A DNA stretch of 64,000 nucleotides from Chloroflexota bacterium (GTDB lineage Bacteria; Chloroflexota; Ktedonobacteria; Ktedonobacterales; JADMIN01): positions 21,988 through 85,987 of the forward strand of contig JAJPKE010000021.1 of the NCBI GenBank assembly GCA_021323855.1, read 5' to 3'. Both the position numbers and the translations under genes were made by a program. The notes beneath the pieces are model-generated. The model made no database searches and had not been told where the DNA came from. It saw nothing but the letters and a program-made list of their open reading frames with translations. Of this stretch, positions 16,893-25,414 are shown one piece after another. Within the stretch, counting starts at the first letter, position 1, and each line of letters starts with the position of its first letter.

Positions 16893-17429
16893 ATGCGGTG
16901 GACGATATCGCGCGCGGTACGCATGGTTGCGCTGGTGAGCATCTGCATCACCAGCATTGCGCTGCTTTCGGGGTGCGCCATCCAGATTGGGCAGGCGCAG
17001 CAAATCAATACGGGCAACGGCATCACCGTTCATGTGCAGGTGGAGGGCGACCCGGCGGATGGCGTCACCGTGTTTGCCTCGCTGATGATTCATGGCCAGG
17101 GTCCGTTTGTTTTTGTGGTGGACACTGGTGCCGCGACGACATTGCTCAACACACCGGTGGCGCAGGGACTCGGCCTGGAGGTTGCCGGCGCTCCACAACC
17201 AGTCTCCGGCGTAGGCGGCGCGGAGACCGGCACGCCGGTGAATATCAACCGGTGGAACCTCGGTAAGATACACCTGCCGGATAAGACGATCATGAGCGCA
17301 GATTTTACTGAGTCACATCTCGGCGGCGATGCAGTCGGCCTGCTCGGCTCCGATGTCTGGGACCAATTCGGGGCAGTCACCATTGACTACACGAATCAGA
17401 CGCTCACTGTCTATAAACAAATCGCGTGA
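16893..17429 (+). CDS. Retropepsin-like aspartic protease, lipoprotein
   Basis: 178 residues from ATG 16893, which begins a good lipoprotein signal: MRWTISR, a hydrophobic run, then lipobox LLSGC with Cys28. The catalytic motif is FVVDTGA with D77-T78-G79, followed by a flap-like glycine-rich stretch (VSGVGGAE) and LLGSDVWDQFG near the end, matching the single-domain clan AA aspartic protease family, which dimerises to make one active site. The frame is open further upstream to 16758, but GGGAGG at 16873-16878 and the signal peptide favour the later start. Presumably acts outside the membrane; the substrate is unknown. Confidence 0.8.
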   Translation: MRWTISRAVRMVALVSICITSIALLSGCAIQIGQAQQINTGNGITVHVQVEGDPADGVTVFASLMIHGQGPFVFVVDTGAATTLLNTPVAQGLGLEVAGAPQPVSGVGGAETGTPVNINRWNLGKIHLPDKTIMSADFTESHLGGDAVGLLGSDVWDQFGAVTIDYTNQTLTVYKQIA

Positions 17430-17431
17430 GT

Positions 17432-17471
17432 CCCCCCACCCCCAGCCGCTCCCCCGTGCGCGGGAGAGGGG
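17432..17471. repeat. Dispersed CCCCACCCCCAGCC...CTCCC/GGGAG element
   Basis: A C-rich run, then CTCCCCCGTGCGCGGGAG forms a hairpin followed by AGGGG. Nearly the same sequence occurs in the opposite orientation at 22693-22731, and shorter CCCCTCTCC/GGAGAGGGG hairpins lie at 27969 and 48265. Here it follows the lipoprotein stop and may end transcription. Confidence 0.6.
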
Positions 17472-17503
17472 AGAGACTTCAGCAGGGCAGCGCCATCTTC
17501 CTG

Positions 17504-17509
17504 TATAAT
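17504..17509 (+). promoter_or_regulatory. Candidate -10 box for ppdK
   Basis: TATAAT is a perfect -10 hexamer 175 bases before the ppdK start. No clear -35 hexamer is seen at the usual distance, so the promoter is uncertain. It implies a leader of roughly 165 bases. Confidence 0.4.
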
Positions 17510-17683
17510 GAGGGCGATTTCGCACGACGACAACGTGTAGCGATGCGCTGCCAGATGATAAGGAGCGCATCGAGGTCGCCGGTGAGCGCACAAGGGCGTG
17601 CCAGAACTGGAAACGCGGGCGTGTGTGGTGTTCGCGCGCCTGTGGGGCTTCTTGAAAAATAGGGAACACCCAGGAGGACAATC

Positions 17684-20461
17684 GTGGCACAAACAACTGA
17701 CCAAACCCTGGAAGACGCCGTGGCAAAGTCACCGCGTAAGTGGGTCTATCTCTTCGCTGAGGGCAACGCCTCCATGCGCGAGCTGCTCGGCGGCAAGGGC
17801 GCGGGCGTCGCCGAGATGACCAATGCCGGGCTGCCGGTGCCACCAGGCTTCACCATTACCACCGAAGCCTGCAATGAGTATTACCACGCGGGCAAGCAAT
17901 TCCCCGCAGGCATGTGGGATCAGGCGCTGGCTGCGCTGCACACCGTTGAGGAGCAGACTGGCAAGCATTTCGGTGATCCGGAGAATCCACTGCTCGTCTC
18001 GGTGCGCTCCGGCGCCAAGTTCTCGATGCCGGGCATGATGGACACCGTACTCAACCTCGGCCTGAACGACGAGACCGTCAAGGGCATCATCGCGCTCAGC
18101 GGCGACGAACGTTTCGCCTATGACGCCTATCGCCGCTTCGTGCAGATGTTCTCAAAGATCGTGCTGGACTCCAAGCCAGATGCCTTCGAGGCGAAGATCG
18201 AGGAGTACAAAGAAAAGACCGGCGCAGCCACCGACGCCGATATCCCCGCCGATGCCCTCAAACAGATGGTGGAAGACTTCAAGCAGATTGCACGCGACGC
18301 CTCCGGCAAACCCTTCCCCGAAGACCCCTACGAACAGTTGCGCCTGGCCATCGAAGCGGTCTTCGCTTCCTGGAACAACAAGCGCGCGATTGATTACCGC
18401 AACTTCAACAAGATTCCGCATGACCTGGGCACCGCCGTCAACGTGCAAACGATGGTCTTCGGCAACATGGGCAACGACAGCGCCACCGGCGTCGCCTTCA
18501 CGCGCAATCCCTCCACCGGCGAAAAGAAGCTCTACGGCGACTACCTTGTCAATGCGCAGGGCGAAGATGTCGTGGCTGGCATCCGCAACACCTCCGCGAT
18601 TGACAAGCTGGGCGATGAGATGCCCGGCGTGGCGGAGCAGTTCCAGGAGATTGCGCAGCGGCTGGAACAGCATTACCGCGACGTGCAGGATTTGGAGTTT
18701 ACCATCGAACGCGGGCGCCTCTACATGCTTCAGACACGCTCCGCGAAGCGCACCGCCGCCGCCGCCGTCAAGATCGCCGTGGATATGGTCAACGAAGGCG
18801 TCATCACCAAAGAAGAAGCGATCCAGCGCGTTGAGCCGGGGCAGGTGGTGCAACTGCTGCTGCCACGCTTCGATGACAAGGATATCGCCCGCGCCCGCAG
18901 CGAAGGCAACGAGCTGGCGAAGGGCGTCAACGCCTCGCCTGGGGCCGCCGTCGGTAAGGCAATCTTCGATGCTGACCGCGCCGAGGCCGCCGGCAAAGCA
19001 GGCGAACGCATCATCCTGGTGCGCCAGGAGACCAGCCCAGACGACGTGCATGGCATGCTCGCGGCGAAGGGCATCCTCACCAGCCGTGGCGGCACGGGCA
19101 GCCACGCGGCGGTGGTGGCGCGCGGCCTGGGTCTGCCGGCGGTGGTCGGCTGCGAGGCGATTCGCGTGGACTATGAGCAGCGGCTCTTCGAGGTGCGCGG
19201 TAGCGGCGTGGTTGTGCATGAGGGCGACGAAATCTCGATTGACGGCACGACCGGCACCGTCTATATGGGCGCGATTCGCACGGTCGAGACGAACTTCGAG
19301 GATGAACGCGACCTGCGCACGCTGCTGGATTGGGCCGACGAGGCGCGCAAGCTGGGCGTCTGGGCGAACGCCGATTATCCACGCGACGCCGAACGCGCCA
19401 TCACTTTCGGCGCGGAGGGCATCGGTCTCTGCCGCACCGAGCATATGTTCATGGAGCAGGAGCGCCTGCCCATCGTGCAGCAGATGATTCTCGCGCCGGA
19501 CGTGGAAGAGCGACAACAGGAGCTCGATAAGCTGCTGCCGTTCCAGCGGTCGGACTTCGAGGGCATCTTCCGCGCGATGCGCAACCCCAAGACCGGCGAG
19601 GGCTATCCGGTGGTCATCCGTCTGATTGATCCACCGCTGCATGAGTTCCTGCCCAGCTATGAAGAGTTGCTGGTGGAGGTAACGAAGCTGGAGGATGCGG
19701 GCGGTCCGGCGGATGAACTGGCGGAGAAGCAGAAGCTGCTGCGGGCGGTGGCGGCGATGCGCGAGGCCAACCCGATGCTCGGCCTGCGCGGCTGCCGGTT
19801 GGGGCTGCTCTTCCCGGAGATCAACGTCATGCAGACGCGGGCGATCCTGGAGGCGGCGGCGAATGTAGCGAAGGATGGCATCAAGCTCCAGCCGAAGATC
19901 ATGATTCCGCTGGTGGGGCATGTCAACGAGCTACGCGAGGTGCGACGCCAGCTCGAAGCGGTAGCCAAAGAGATTACGTCAGAACTTGGTGGGCAGGTGC
20001 AGTATAAGTTCGGCACGATGATCGAACTGCCACGCGCCGCGCTGACCGCTGGGCAGATAGCTGAAGTGGCGGACTTCTTCAGCTTCGGCACCAACGACCT
20101 GACGCAGACGACCTTTGGCATGAGTCGCGACGACGCTGAGGGCAAGTTCCTGCTGAAATATGTCGAGGGTCTCGATGAGCCGGGACTGGATCAGCCAGTG
20201 AAGATTCTCAAGACCAACCCGTTTCAGACGCTGGACCGCGACGGCGTGGGCCGGCTGGTGCGCATCGCCGTGGAGGAGGGCCGCAAGTCCAATCCCAAGC
20301 TGGAGGTGGGCATCTGCGGCGAGCATGGCGGCGACCCCGACAGCATCGCTTTCTGCAACGAGGTTGGCCTGGATTACGTCAGTTGTTCGCCGTTCCGCGT
20401 GCCGGTGGCGCGGCTGGCGGCGGCGCAGGCGGCTCTCGCCAAGACAGAGCGGGATAAGTAA
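17684..20461 (+). CDS. ppdK: Pyruvate, phosphate dikinase
   Basis: 925 residues. It interconverts pyruvate + ATP + phosphate and PEP + AMP + PPi. The N-terminal ATP-grasp domain starts with YLFAEGNASMRELLGGKGAG; the swivelling phosphohistidine domain has GGTGSHAAVVARGLGLPAVVG containing the catalytic His; the C-terminal PEP/pyruvate barrel holds GLCRTEHMF, LRGCRLGLLFPEI, SFGTNDLTQTTFG and GICGEHGGDP. Slightly longer than the usual 870-900 residues. Start is GTG 17684, with AGGAGG six bases upstream. It is single-gene; a strong bidirectional hairpin follows at 20511-20543. Very large overlapping open frames on both other strands and phases are composition artefacts. Confidence 0.97.
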   Translation: MAQTTDQTLEDAVAKSPRKWVYLFAEGNASMRELLGGKGAGVAEMTNAGLPVPPGFTITTEACNEYYHAGKQFPAGMWDQALAALHTVEEQTGKHFGDPENPLLVSVRSGAKFSMPGMMDTVLNLGLNDETVKGIIALSGDERFAYDAYRRFVQMFSKIVLDSKPDAFEAKIEEYKEKTGAATDADIPADALKQMVEDFKQIARDASGKPFPEDPYEQLRLAIEAVFASWNNKRAIDYRNFNKIPHDLGTAVNVQTMVFGNMGNDSATGVAFTRNPSTGEKKLYGDYLVNAQGEDVVAGIRNTSAIDKLGDEMPGVAEQFQEIAQRLEQHYRDVQDLEFTIERGRLYMLQTRSAKRTAAAAVKIAVDMVNEGVITKEEAIQRVEPGQVVQLLLPRFDDKDIARARSEGNELAKGVNASPGAAVGKAIFDADRAEAAGKAGERIILVRQETSPDDVHGMLAAKGILTSRGGTGSHAAVVARGLGLPAVVGCEAIRVDYEQRLFEVRGSGVVVHEGDEISIDGTTGTVYMGAIRTVETNFEDERDLRTLLDWADEARKLGVWANADYPRDAERAITFGAEGIGLCRTEHMFMEQERLPIVQQMILAPDVEERQQELDKLLPFQRSDFEGIFRAMRNPKTGEGYPVVIRLIDPPLHEFLPSYEELLVEVTKLEDAGGPADELAEKQKLLRAVAAMREANPMLGLRGCRLGLLFPEINVMQTRAILEAAANVAKDGIKLQPKIMIPLVGHVNELREVRRQLEAVAKEITSELGGQVQYKFGTMIELPRAALTAGQIAEVADFFSFGTNDLTQTTFGMSRDDAEGKFLLKYVEGLDEPGLDQPVKILKTNPFQTLDRDGVGRLVRIAVEEGRKSNPKLEVGICGEHGGDPDSIAFCNEVGLDYVSCSPFRVPVARLAAAQAALAKTERDK

Positions 20462-20510
20462 TCCACACCCCCGACCCCTCTCCCTGCGGAGAGCATAAGG
20501 GGACTAATGG

Positions 20511-20543
20511 CCAGCCCTGCTTCCATTATAGATGCAGGGCTGG
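20511..20543. terminator. Bidirectional terminator hairpin between ppdK and the BRO/DinD gene
   Basis: CCAGCCCTGC (20511-20520) and GCAGGGCTGG (20534-20543) form a perfect 10-bp stem with a 13-base loop, 50 bases after the ppdK stop and 7 bases before the end of the converging gene. No long T-run on either side. Confidence 0.65.
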
Positions 20544-20549
20544 CTTGCA

Positions 20550-21413
20550 TTATTCGTCGTTCTCGTCTATCTCAATTAATGGCGGTTGTAGTTCTTTCTG
20601 GCGCTCCTGCCGCAATTGCTTGTAGTTGATCGGACTGACCACCGGCTCGCCAGTCACTTTCTCTACCAAGAGACGCGCTTCGCCAGCGACTTTTCCGGCT
20701 TCGTGGCAATCCACCTGCAAGGCATTGAACCCTTGCGTATCATGCTTCTGGTGGAGAGTGACGGCAGTGGCTTCGGCAAGTCCAGTAATGGCGAGTTCCA
20801 TCACTGTTTCAGAGTCGCGCAGATTGTCTTTCGGTTTGAGTCCCTTCAAGTCTTTGTGCTCTCTGGTCGTCACACCCAGGCTTTCGACGCTCAGCGTGTC
20901 GGTGAGTGCTGCAACCTGCCCATCTTCCGTCGCGCCGCGTGCCAGCCACTCGGCGGTGACGGCGTTGCGATGGACGATGGACTGCATGCGCTGCTTGATC
21001 CAGGATTCGCTGTAGCCCTTCTTGCGGTAGAGCTTAATAAGGCGCTCCTCCGCCAGCGACGGCTCAGCCTCTTCCTGCAAGCGTTCTACGCCGACCTGCG
21101 CCAGCCAGCGCTTGAACGGCTCGGCTTTTGGTGAAGGGATGGATTGGATGATGCGCAGCAATGTCTGGGTGTCGGCGGCATCGGTCGTGCGCATCTTGCC
21201 ATCAGCCGCCTTCATTTTCAACTGTTGACATTTTGTCAACGTTTCGCTAGCACCTTCGATGCTAGCCAGACGCTCCTTCAATTTCCCCCAATAGAAACGG
21301 GGATTAGCACTGCCTGTCAGCACACCAACAACATCCACGACACTGAACCACCATTGCCCATCCAGATAGGTCTTGCGCACACGCTCTTGATAGATCGCCA
21401 ACTCGTCTGCCAT
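20550..21413 (-). CDS. BRO-N/DinD-like protein
   Basis: 287 residues. The first 100 residues (YLDGQWWFSVVDVVGVLTGS, RFYWGKLKERL) read as a BRO-N domain, a DNA-binding fold found in phage antirepressors. The middle (YRKKGYSESWIKQRMQSI, NAVTAEWLARGA) resembles the C-terminal part of DNA-damage-inducible DinD-like proteins. The C-terminus is charged (LIEIDENDE). DinD-type proteins modulate RecA in enterobacteria, but that role cannot be assumed here. No SOS box is visible directly upstream. ATG 21413 has GGAG about ten bases upstream. Its phage-like fold suggests acquisition by transfer, though no other phage gene is nearby. Confidence 0.75.
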   Translation of the reverse strand: MADELAIYQERVRKTYLDGQWWFSVVDVVGVLTGSANPRFYWGKLKERLASIEGASETLTKCQQLKMKAADGKMRTTDAADTQTLLRIIQSIPSPKAEPFKRWLAQVGVERLQEEAEPSLAEERLIKLYRKKGYSESWIKQRMQSIVHRNAVTAEWLARGATEDGQVAALTDTLSVESLGVTTREHKDLKGLKPKDNLRDSETVMELAITGLAEATAVTLHQKHDTQGFNALQVDCHEAGKVAGEARLLVEKVTGEPVVSPINYKQLRQERQKELQPPLIEIDENDE

Positions 21414-21611
21414 CGCTAGTGTCTCCTCTTTGCTGACGTTGAGGTCAATGCAAGAACATCAGCCTACAAGCCCGTCTTTCGTTGTCGCATCGCCCGTCAG
21501 GTGCTTTCTGCCTATTTCACATGCCGGTTATTGCCATGTAGCGAGTGCATACCGTACCATAGAAGGGCATCGTGAAATTAAAGCATTGGCTGCTTAGGAG
21601 CGATTGCAATG

Positions 21612-21642
21612 GGCCTTCCGATGTCAATTACGCCGGAAGGCC
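21612..21642 (-). terminator. Hairpin downstream of the radical SAM gene
   Basis: GGCCTTCCG (21612-21620) and CGGAAGGCC (21634-21642) form a perfect 9-bp stem with a 13-base loop, about 75 bases after the stop of the minus-strand radical SAM gene. There is no T-run on that strand. The rest of 21414-21716 shows nothing else. Confidence 0.45.
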
Positions 21643-21716
21643 ATCCTCATTCCAATTTTCGTGCAGGGACCGTTTGCCTCTGCTGTGAACAAGTGTACCA
21701 GACGCCGCTTGTATTG

Positions 21717-22586
21717 TCAATCGTATGTTCGCGGTGGGATGCCACAGAAACCGGCGTTGCTCCAACCAACAGTAATATCCAGCGAAGACGCATGGGCAGC
21801 GAGATAGTCGTAGAGGCGGTGCGCGGGTGAGGTCTCATTCCAACGCGGCTCGGCTACAGCGAAAGTCGTGCGCGCGGTGCGTTCGCCGTGGGAGCCGTCG
21901 CCATCCATCGGCGTGTCAACAATGAGGCGACGCGCGCCGCTCTGCAAGAGCCGCTCACCGAAGCGTTCGACGCTGCTGAAGGGCAGGCATGGGCTGACGG
22001 TGATCTGCGTGAGAACGCCTGCCTCGCGTGCCGCCCGCACCAGCGACCAGCGCCTTTGCAGCAGCGGTCCACCTTTGAGGCTGGTGAGGTAGCCCTGATC
22101 GTCGGTTTCTATCGTGACGGAGAGCCAGGCGTAGGGGATGCGCTGCATAAGCGGCAGATCGCGTTCAGCCAGCGGTGAGCGCGTCTGAATCACCAGCAGA
22201 TCGAGATCGGGGTAGCGCGCGAAAACTTCGAGGCAGTGGCGCGTCATCTGATACGTGCGTTCGGGCGGCTGATAGGGGTCGGTCGTGCTGCTCATGAAGA
22301 TACGCAGGCTACGGCGCGTTTCGGGTTTCATCGCGGCAAGCGCCTTCTCCAGGAGCGCGGCGGCGTTGCTTTTGACGCCGACCGCCGTACCCCAGGCCAG
22401 CATGGGATTGCGCATGGTCCAGTTGGGCAGAAATTGCGCATAGCAATACATGCCGCAGGTCGTCTGGCCGAAGGCGCAGCCGGTATAGGCGGAGAGCGCA
22501 TGCGTAAACGGAAACGGACCGCCAGCCAGAAAGCCTTTGCGTTGCGGCGTCAGCACATGCTTGACCTCGACTGCGGTGATGTCCAT
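21717..22586 (-). CDS. Radical SAM protein, SPL/Rv2578c-like, with unusual Cys spacing
   Basis: 289 residues. The cluster motif is GCAFGQTTCGMYCYAQ, with C37, C44 and C48, that is C-X6-C-X3-C instead of the canonical C-X3-C-X2-C. The rest resembles the spore-photoproduct-lyase-like radical SAM group: FMSSTTDPYQPPE, LLVIQTRSPLAERD, WLSVTIETDD. A later VSPCLPF adds a conserved Cys. Such proteins bind a 4Fe-4S cluster and S-adenosylmethionine; the substrate is unknown. ATG 22586 has AGGAGA seven bases upstream. mutS2 lies 150 bases upstream on the same strand, so co-transcription is possible, and a role connected to DNA cannot be excluded. Confidence 0.8.
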   Translation of the reverse strand: MDITAVEVKHVLTPQRKGFLAGGPFPFTHALSAYTGCAFGQTTCGMYCYAQFLPNWTMRNPMLAWGTAVGVKSNAAALLEKALAAMKPETRRSLRIFMSSTTDPYQPPERTYQMTRHCLEVFARYPDLDLLVIQTRSPLAERDLPLMQRIPYAWLSVTIETDDQGYLTSLKGGPLLQRRWSLVRAAREAGVLTQITVSPCLPFSSVERFGERLLQSGARRLIVDTPMDGDGSHGERTARTTFAVAEPRWNETSPAHRLYDYLAAHASSLDITVGWSNAGFCGIPPRTYD

Positions 22587-22645
22587 GTAGATTCTCCTGA
22601 GCTAGCCAGCGGTTAAAACCACGACTGGATGGCTTTCAGCCGCGA

Positions 22646-22663
22646 AACCCGCCTGCGCGGGTT
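22646..22663. repeat. Dispersed palindrome, AACCCGC-CTGC-GCGGGTT
   Basis: Perfect 7-bp stem with a 4-base loop, between mutS2 and the radical SAM gene; related in layout to the hairpin at 14150-14167. Confidence 0.5.
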
Positions 22664-22692
22664 CGAGATAGGCAGATACGCGCTTCTGCGCA

Positions 22693-22731
22693 CCCCTCTC
22701 CCGCGCACGGGGGAGGGGCTGGGGGTGGGGG
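22693..22731. repeat. Inverted copy of the C-rich hairpin element seen at 17432
   Basis: Its reverse complement matches 17432-17471 over nearly 40 bases with only one or two differences. It begins 5 bases after the mutS2 stop and could serve as that gene's terminator. Confidence 0.65.
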
Positions 22732-22735
22732 CTGC

Positions 22736-25108
22736 TTACGACGGTTTGAGGTTGACGATGGTGACGCCATCACCGCCTTCGCTGGCCTCGGCGGAGGCGA
22801 AGGACTTCACCAGCGGATGACGTGATAAGTCCTGGCGGATCGCCTGGCGTAGCGCGCCGGTGCCTTTGCCATGCAGCAGGCGCACGAACGGCATCCCCGC
22901 GAGGTAGGCGTCGTTGAGATAGCGATCCACATCCGGTAGCACCTCTTCCACACGCCGTCCACGCAGATCGAGCTGCGTCTCTGGCGCGGATGCCAGGTCC
23001 ATCACGGGCAGCGAGAGCATCGGATTGCCAGCGTTCTCCGCCGCTCGCGCCTGGCGTTTGCTCAGCCGCTCCACATCTGAGGCGCGCACGCGCATCTTCA
23101 GTGGCCCAAGCTGCACCTCCACCTCGCCGCGCGCGTCCGGCAGCGAGAGCAGTTCCCCGCGCGACTCCATGGAGCGCACCAGCACCGTATCGCCGATTTG
23201 CAGCGTGCCATCTATCACCTCGTCGGCCTGTGGCGTCTCCGCGCGTGATGTCTTGCGCGACTGGACGGGCGCGGTCTTCTCCTCCAATGCGCGCGCCTTT
23301 GTGCGCAGTGCGCTCAGCCGCTCCGGCGTGATGCGTGGCCGCTGAATCTCCGCACGCATCCGCGCCAGTTGCGCCTGCACCGATTCCAGTTCGCGGCGGG
23401 CCTGGGCGCGCGCCTGATTGAGAATACGCTCGCGCTCCACAGCAAACTCCGCGCGTTCGCGTTGTAGTTCGCGGCGCTGATATTCGGCCTCGGCGCGTTC
23501 CATGCTCAGGTGATAGCGTTCATCGGCGGCGGCGCGCTTATCCTCCTGCAAGCCTTCCAGCAGGCTCTCCATCTCCACACCAGCGCTGCCCAGGAACTCA
23601 CGCGCGCTGGCAATGATCTCCTGGCTCAGCCCCAGGCGCGTGGCAATTGCCAGGGCATTGCTGCGTCCGGGGATGCCGATGCTGAGGCGATAGGTGGGGG
23701 AAAGCGTATCAACGTTGAACTCGACGGAGGCGTTGGCGACCTGTGGCTGCTCGTGGGCGAAGGCTTTTAGCTCGGAGTAGTGGGTCGTGGCAATGGTGGC
23801 AATGCCGCGTTGCAGCAGATGCGTGAGAATGGCCCGCGCCAGCGCCGAGCCTTCGCTGGGATCGGTGCCCGCGCCCAATTCATCCAGCAGCACCAGCGCG
23901 CCCGGCGTGGCTTCGCGCAGAATCTCCACGATACGGCTCAGGTGCGAGGAGAAGGTGCTGAGGCTCTGCTCGATGCTCTGCTCGTCGCCAATATCGGCAA
24001 AGACATTGTGATAGAGTGGCACCACCGAATCGTCGCGCGCCGGAATGTGCAATCCAGCCTGCGCCATCAGGCAGAGCAACCCTACGGTCTTCAGCGCGAC
24101 GGTTTTGCCGCCGGTGTTTGGGCCGGTGATGACCACCATCGTGAAGTCTTCGCCCAGCCGGAAATCTATCGGCACCACCTTGCCGGTTAGCAAAGGATGC
24201 CGCGCCTCATGCAGGTCCAGCTTGCCCGCCGTATCCAGCGTTGGCGCGCTGGCGTTGATGAGGCTGGCGTAGCGCGCCTTCGCCAGATGCAGGTCAATCT
24301 CCGCCAGCAGGTCCACAGCGAGGCGGATATAGGGTCCTTCGCGTCCAACGAACTCCGAAAGCTCCTGTAAGATACGTTCGACCTCCTGCCGCTCGGCAAG
24401 CTGAAGTTCGCGCAGGCGGTTGTTCATCTCCACGACGACCAGCGGCTCGACAAAGACGGTGGCGCCGCTGCCGGATTGATCGTGGACGATGCCGCGCACC
24501 TGGCTGCGGGCCTCGGCGCGCACCGGCAAGACATAGCGGTCGGAGCGCATGGTGATGATCGGCTCTTGCAGCGCGGTCCGGAACTCGCTGACCAGCGTGC
24601 CCAGGCGTTCCTGCAAGCGTTGCTGCGCATTGCGAATCTCCGCGCGCAAGCGGCGCAGTTCTGGTGAGGCGGAATCGAGCACCTCGCCCTCTTCGCTGAC
24701 GCTTTCGGCGATGCGGCCTTCCAGCGCCGGACGTATGGGCAGATCCAGCGCCAGGCCTTTGAGCAGCGGAAATGAGCCATCCTGACGGTTGATGGCTTTG
24801 TTGACGAAGGCTGAGGAGCGCAACGTTACCAGCACATCTATCAGGTCGCTGGGGCCAAGCATCGCGCCACGTTCCGCCGCCGCGACATGCGGGCGCACAT
24901 CACGCGCGCCACGCACGCCGATATCGGGGCGCAGGTCCATCAGCCGGCGCGCCTCCGTGGTGAAGGCGATACGCCGCCGCACTTCGTTGATGTCATCACT
25001 GGGCAGCAGTTCGCGCGCCAGCGTTTTGCTGGCGGAGAAGGCGGTTTCTCCGGCCAGCCGCTCGATGATTTTGGGATATTCGAGGGTGGCTATACTCTTT
25101 TCGTGCAT
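22736..25108 (-). CDS. mutS2: MutS2 family ATPase/endonuclease
   Basis: 790 residues, normal length. Order: N-terminal MutS core and clamp region, ABC ATPase with Walker A GPNTGGKT, signature STFSSHLSRI, Walker B VLLDELGAGTDP, then a coiled coil, a KOW-like segment (QIGDTVLVRSMESRGELL), and a C-terminal Smr nuclease domain with LDLRGRR and LLHGKGTGALR. MutS2/RqcU members act on recombination intermediates in some bacteria and on collided ribosomes in others; the sequence does not tell which. ATG 25108; only a weak ribosome binding site upstream. The radical SAM gene follows on the same strand. Confidence 0.95.
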   Translation of the reverse strand: MHEKSIATLEYPKIIERLAGETAFSASKTLARELLPSDDINEVRRRIAFTTEARRLMDLRPDIGVRGARDVRPHVAAAERGAMLGPSDLIDVLVTLRSSAFVNKAINRQDGSFPLLKGLALDLPIRPALEGRIAESVSEEGEVLDSASPELRRLRAEIRNAQQRLQERLGTLVSEFRTALQEPIITMRSDRYVLPVRAEARSQVRGIVHDQSGSGATVFVEPLVVVEMNNRLRELQLAERQEVERILQELSEFVGREGPYIRLAVDLLAEIDLHLAKARYASLINASAPTLDTAGKLDLHEARHPLLTGKVVPIDFRLGEDFTMVVITGPNTGGKTVALKTVGLLCLMAQAGLHIPARDDSVVPLYHNVFADIGDEQSIEQSLSTFSSHLSRIVEILREATPGALVLLDELGAGTDPSEGSALARAILTHLLQRGIATIATTHYSELKAFAHEQPQVANASVEFNVDTLSPTYRLSIGIPGRSNALAIATRLGLSQEIIASAREFLGSAGVEMESLLEGLQEDKRAAADERYHLSMERAEAEYQRRELQRERAEFAVERERILNQARAQARRELESVQAQLARMRAEIQRPRITPERLSALRTKARALEEKTAPVQSRKTSRAETPQADEVIDGTLQIGDTVLVRSMESRGELLSLPDARGEVEVQLGPLKMRVRASDVERLSKRQARAAENAGNPMLSLPVMDLASAPETQLDLRGRRVEEVLPDVDRYLNDAYLAGMPFVRLLHGKGTGALRQAIRQDLSRHPLVKSFASAEASEGGDGVTIVNLKPS

Positions 25109-25414
25109 CGCTCTGGTATCTCTACGGTTCTACGGTCTCTCGTATGGTTACGATTGCTCGTTGGGTACAAATCTTCTCGGTCAGACAGGAATGTCTGCTA
25201 GCGCGACAATGCTCTCGGCTTTGAAAAGCCGGAGCAAGCACTTGACAGGCTGAAGCCAGTGCAGCAAGGCGGGCCACCACCGGACTTTAGTCCGCTTTCC
25301 GTGCGCTGGCAGTTCACTGCCGCGAAGCTAGGAAGCCATGCCCACTACATGATATATCTCATAGAATGGGCCATGAAGCAACAGATTTCTTATCGTCATC
25401 TCAGGGCCGCTCGC
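25109..25414. other. Intergenic region between mutS2 and the methyltransferase
   Basis: About 306 bases with no gene seen. It contains a GACAGGAATGTC palindrome (listed) and CGGACTTTAGTCCG, a short palindrome near 25283, both of the dispersed type. Confidence 0.5.
25182..25197. repeat. Dispersed CAGACA/TGTCTG palindrome, copy 2
   Basis: CAGACAGGAATGTCTG, a 6-bp stem around GGAA. Core identical to the copy at 40707-40724. Confidence 0.6.

Noticed and set aside
18120..19921. Long open frames of 455 codons (plus) and 589 codons (minus) over ppdK
   Set aside because: Composition artefact of high third-position GC; ppdK has full family motifs through the same bases.
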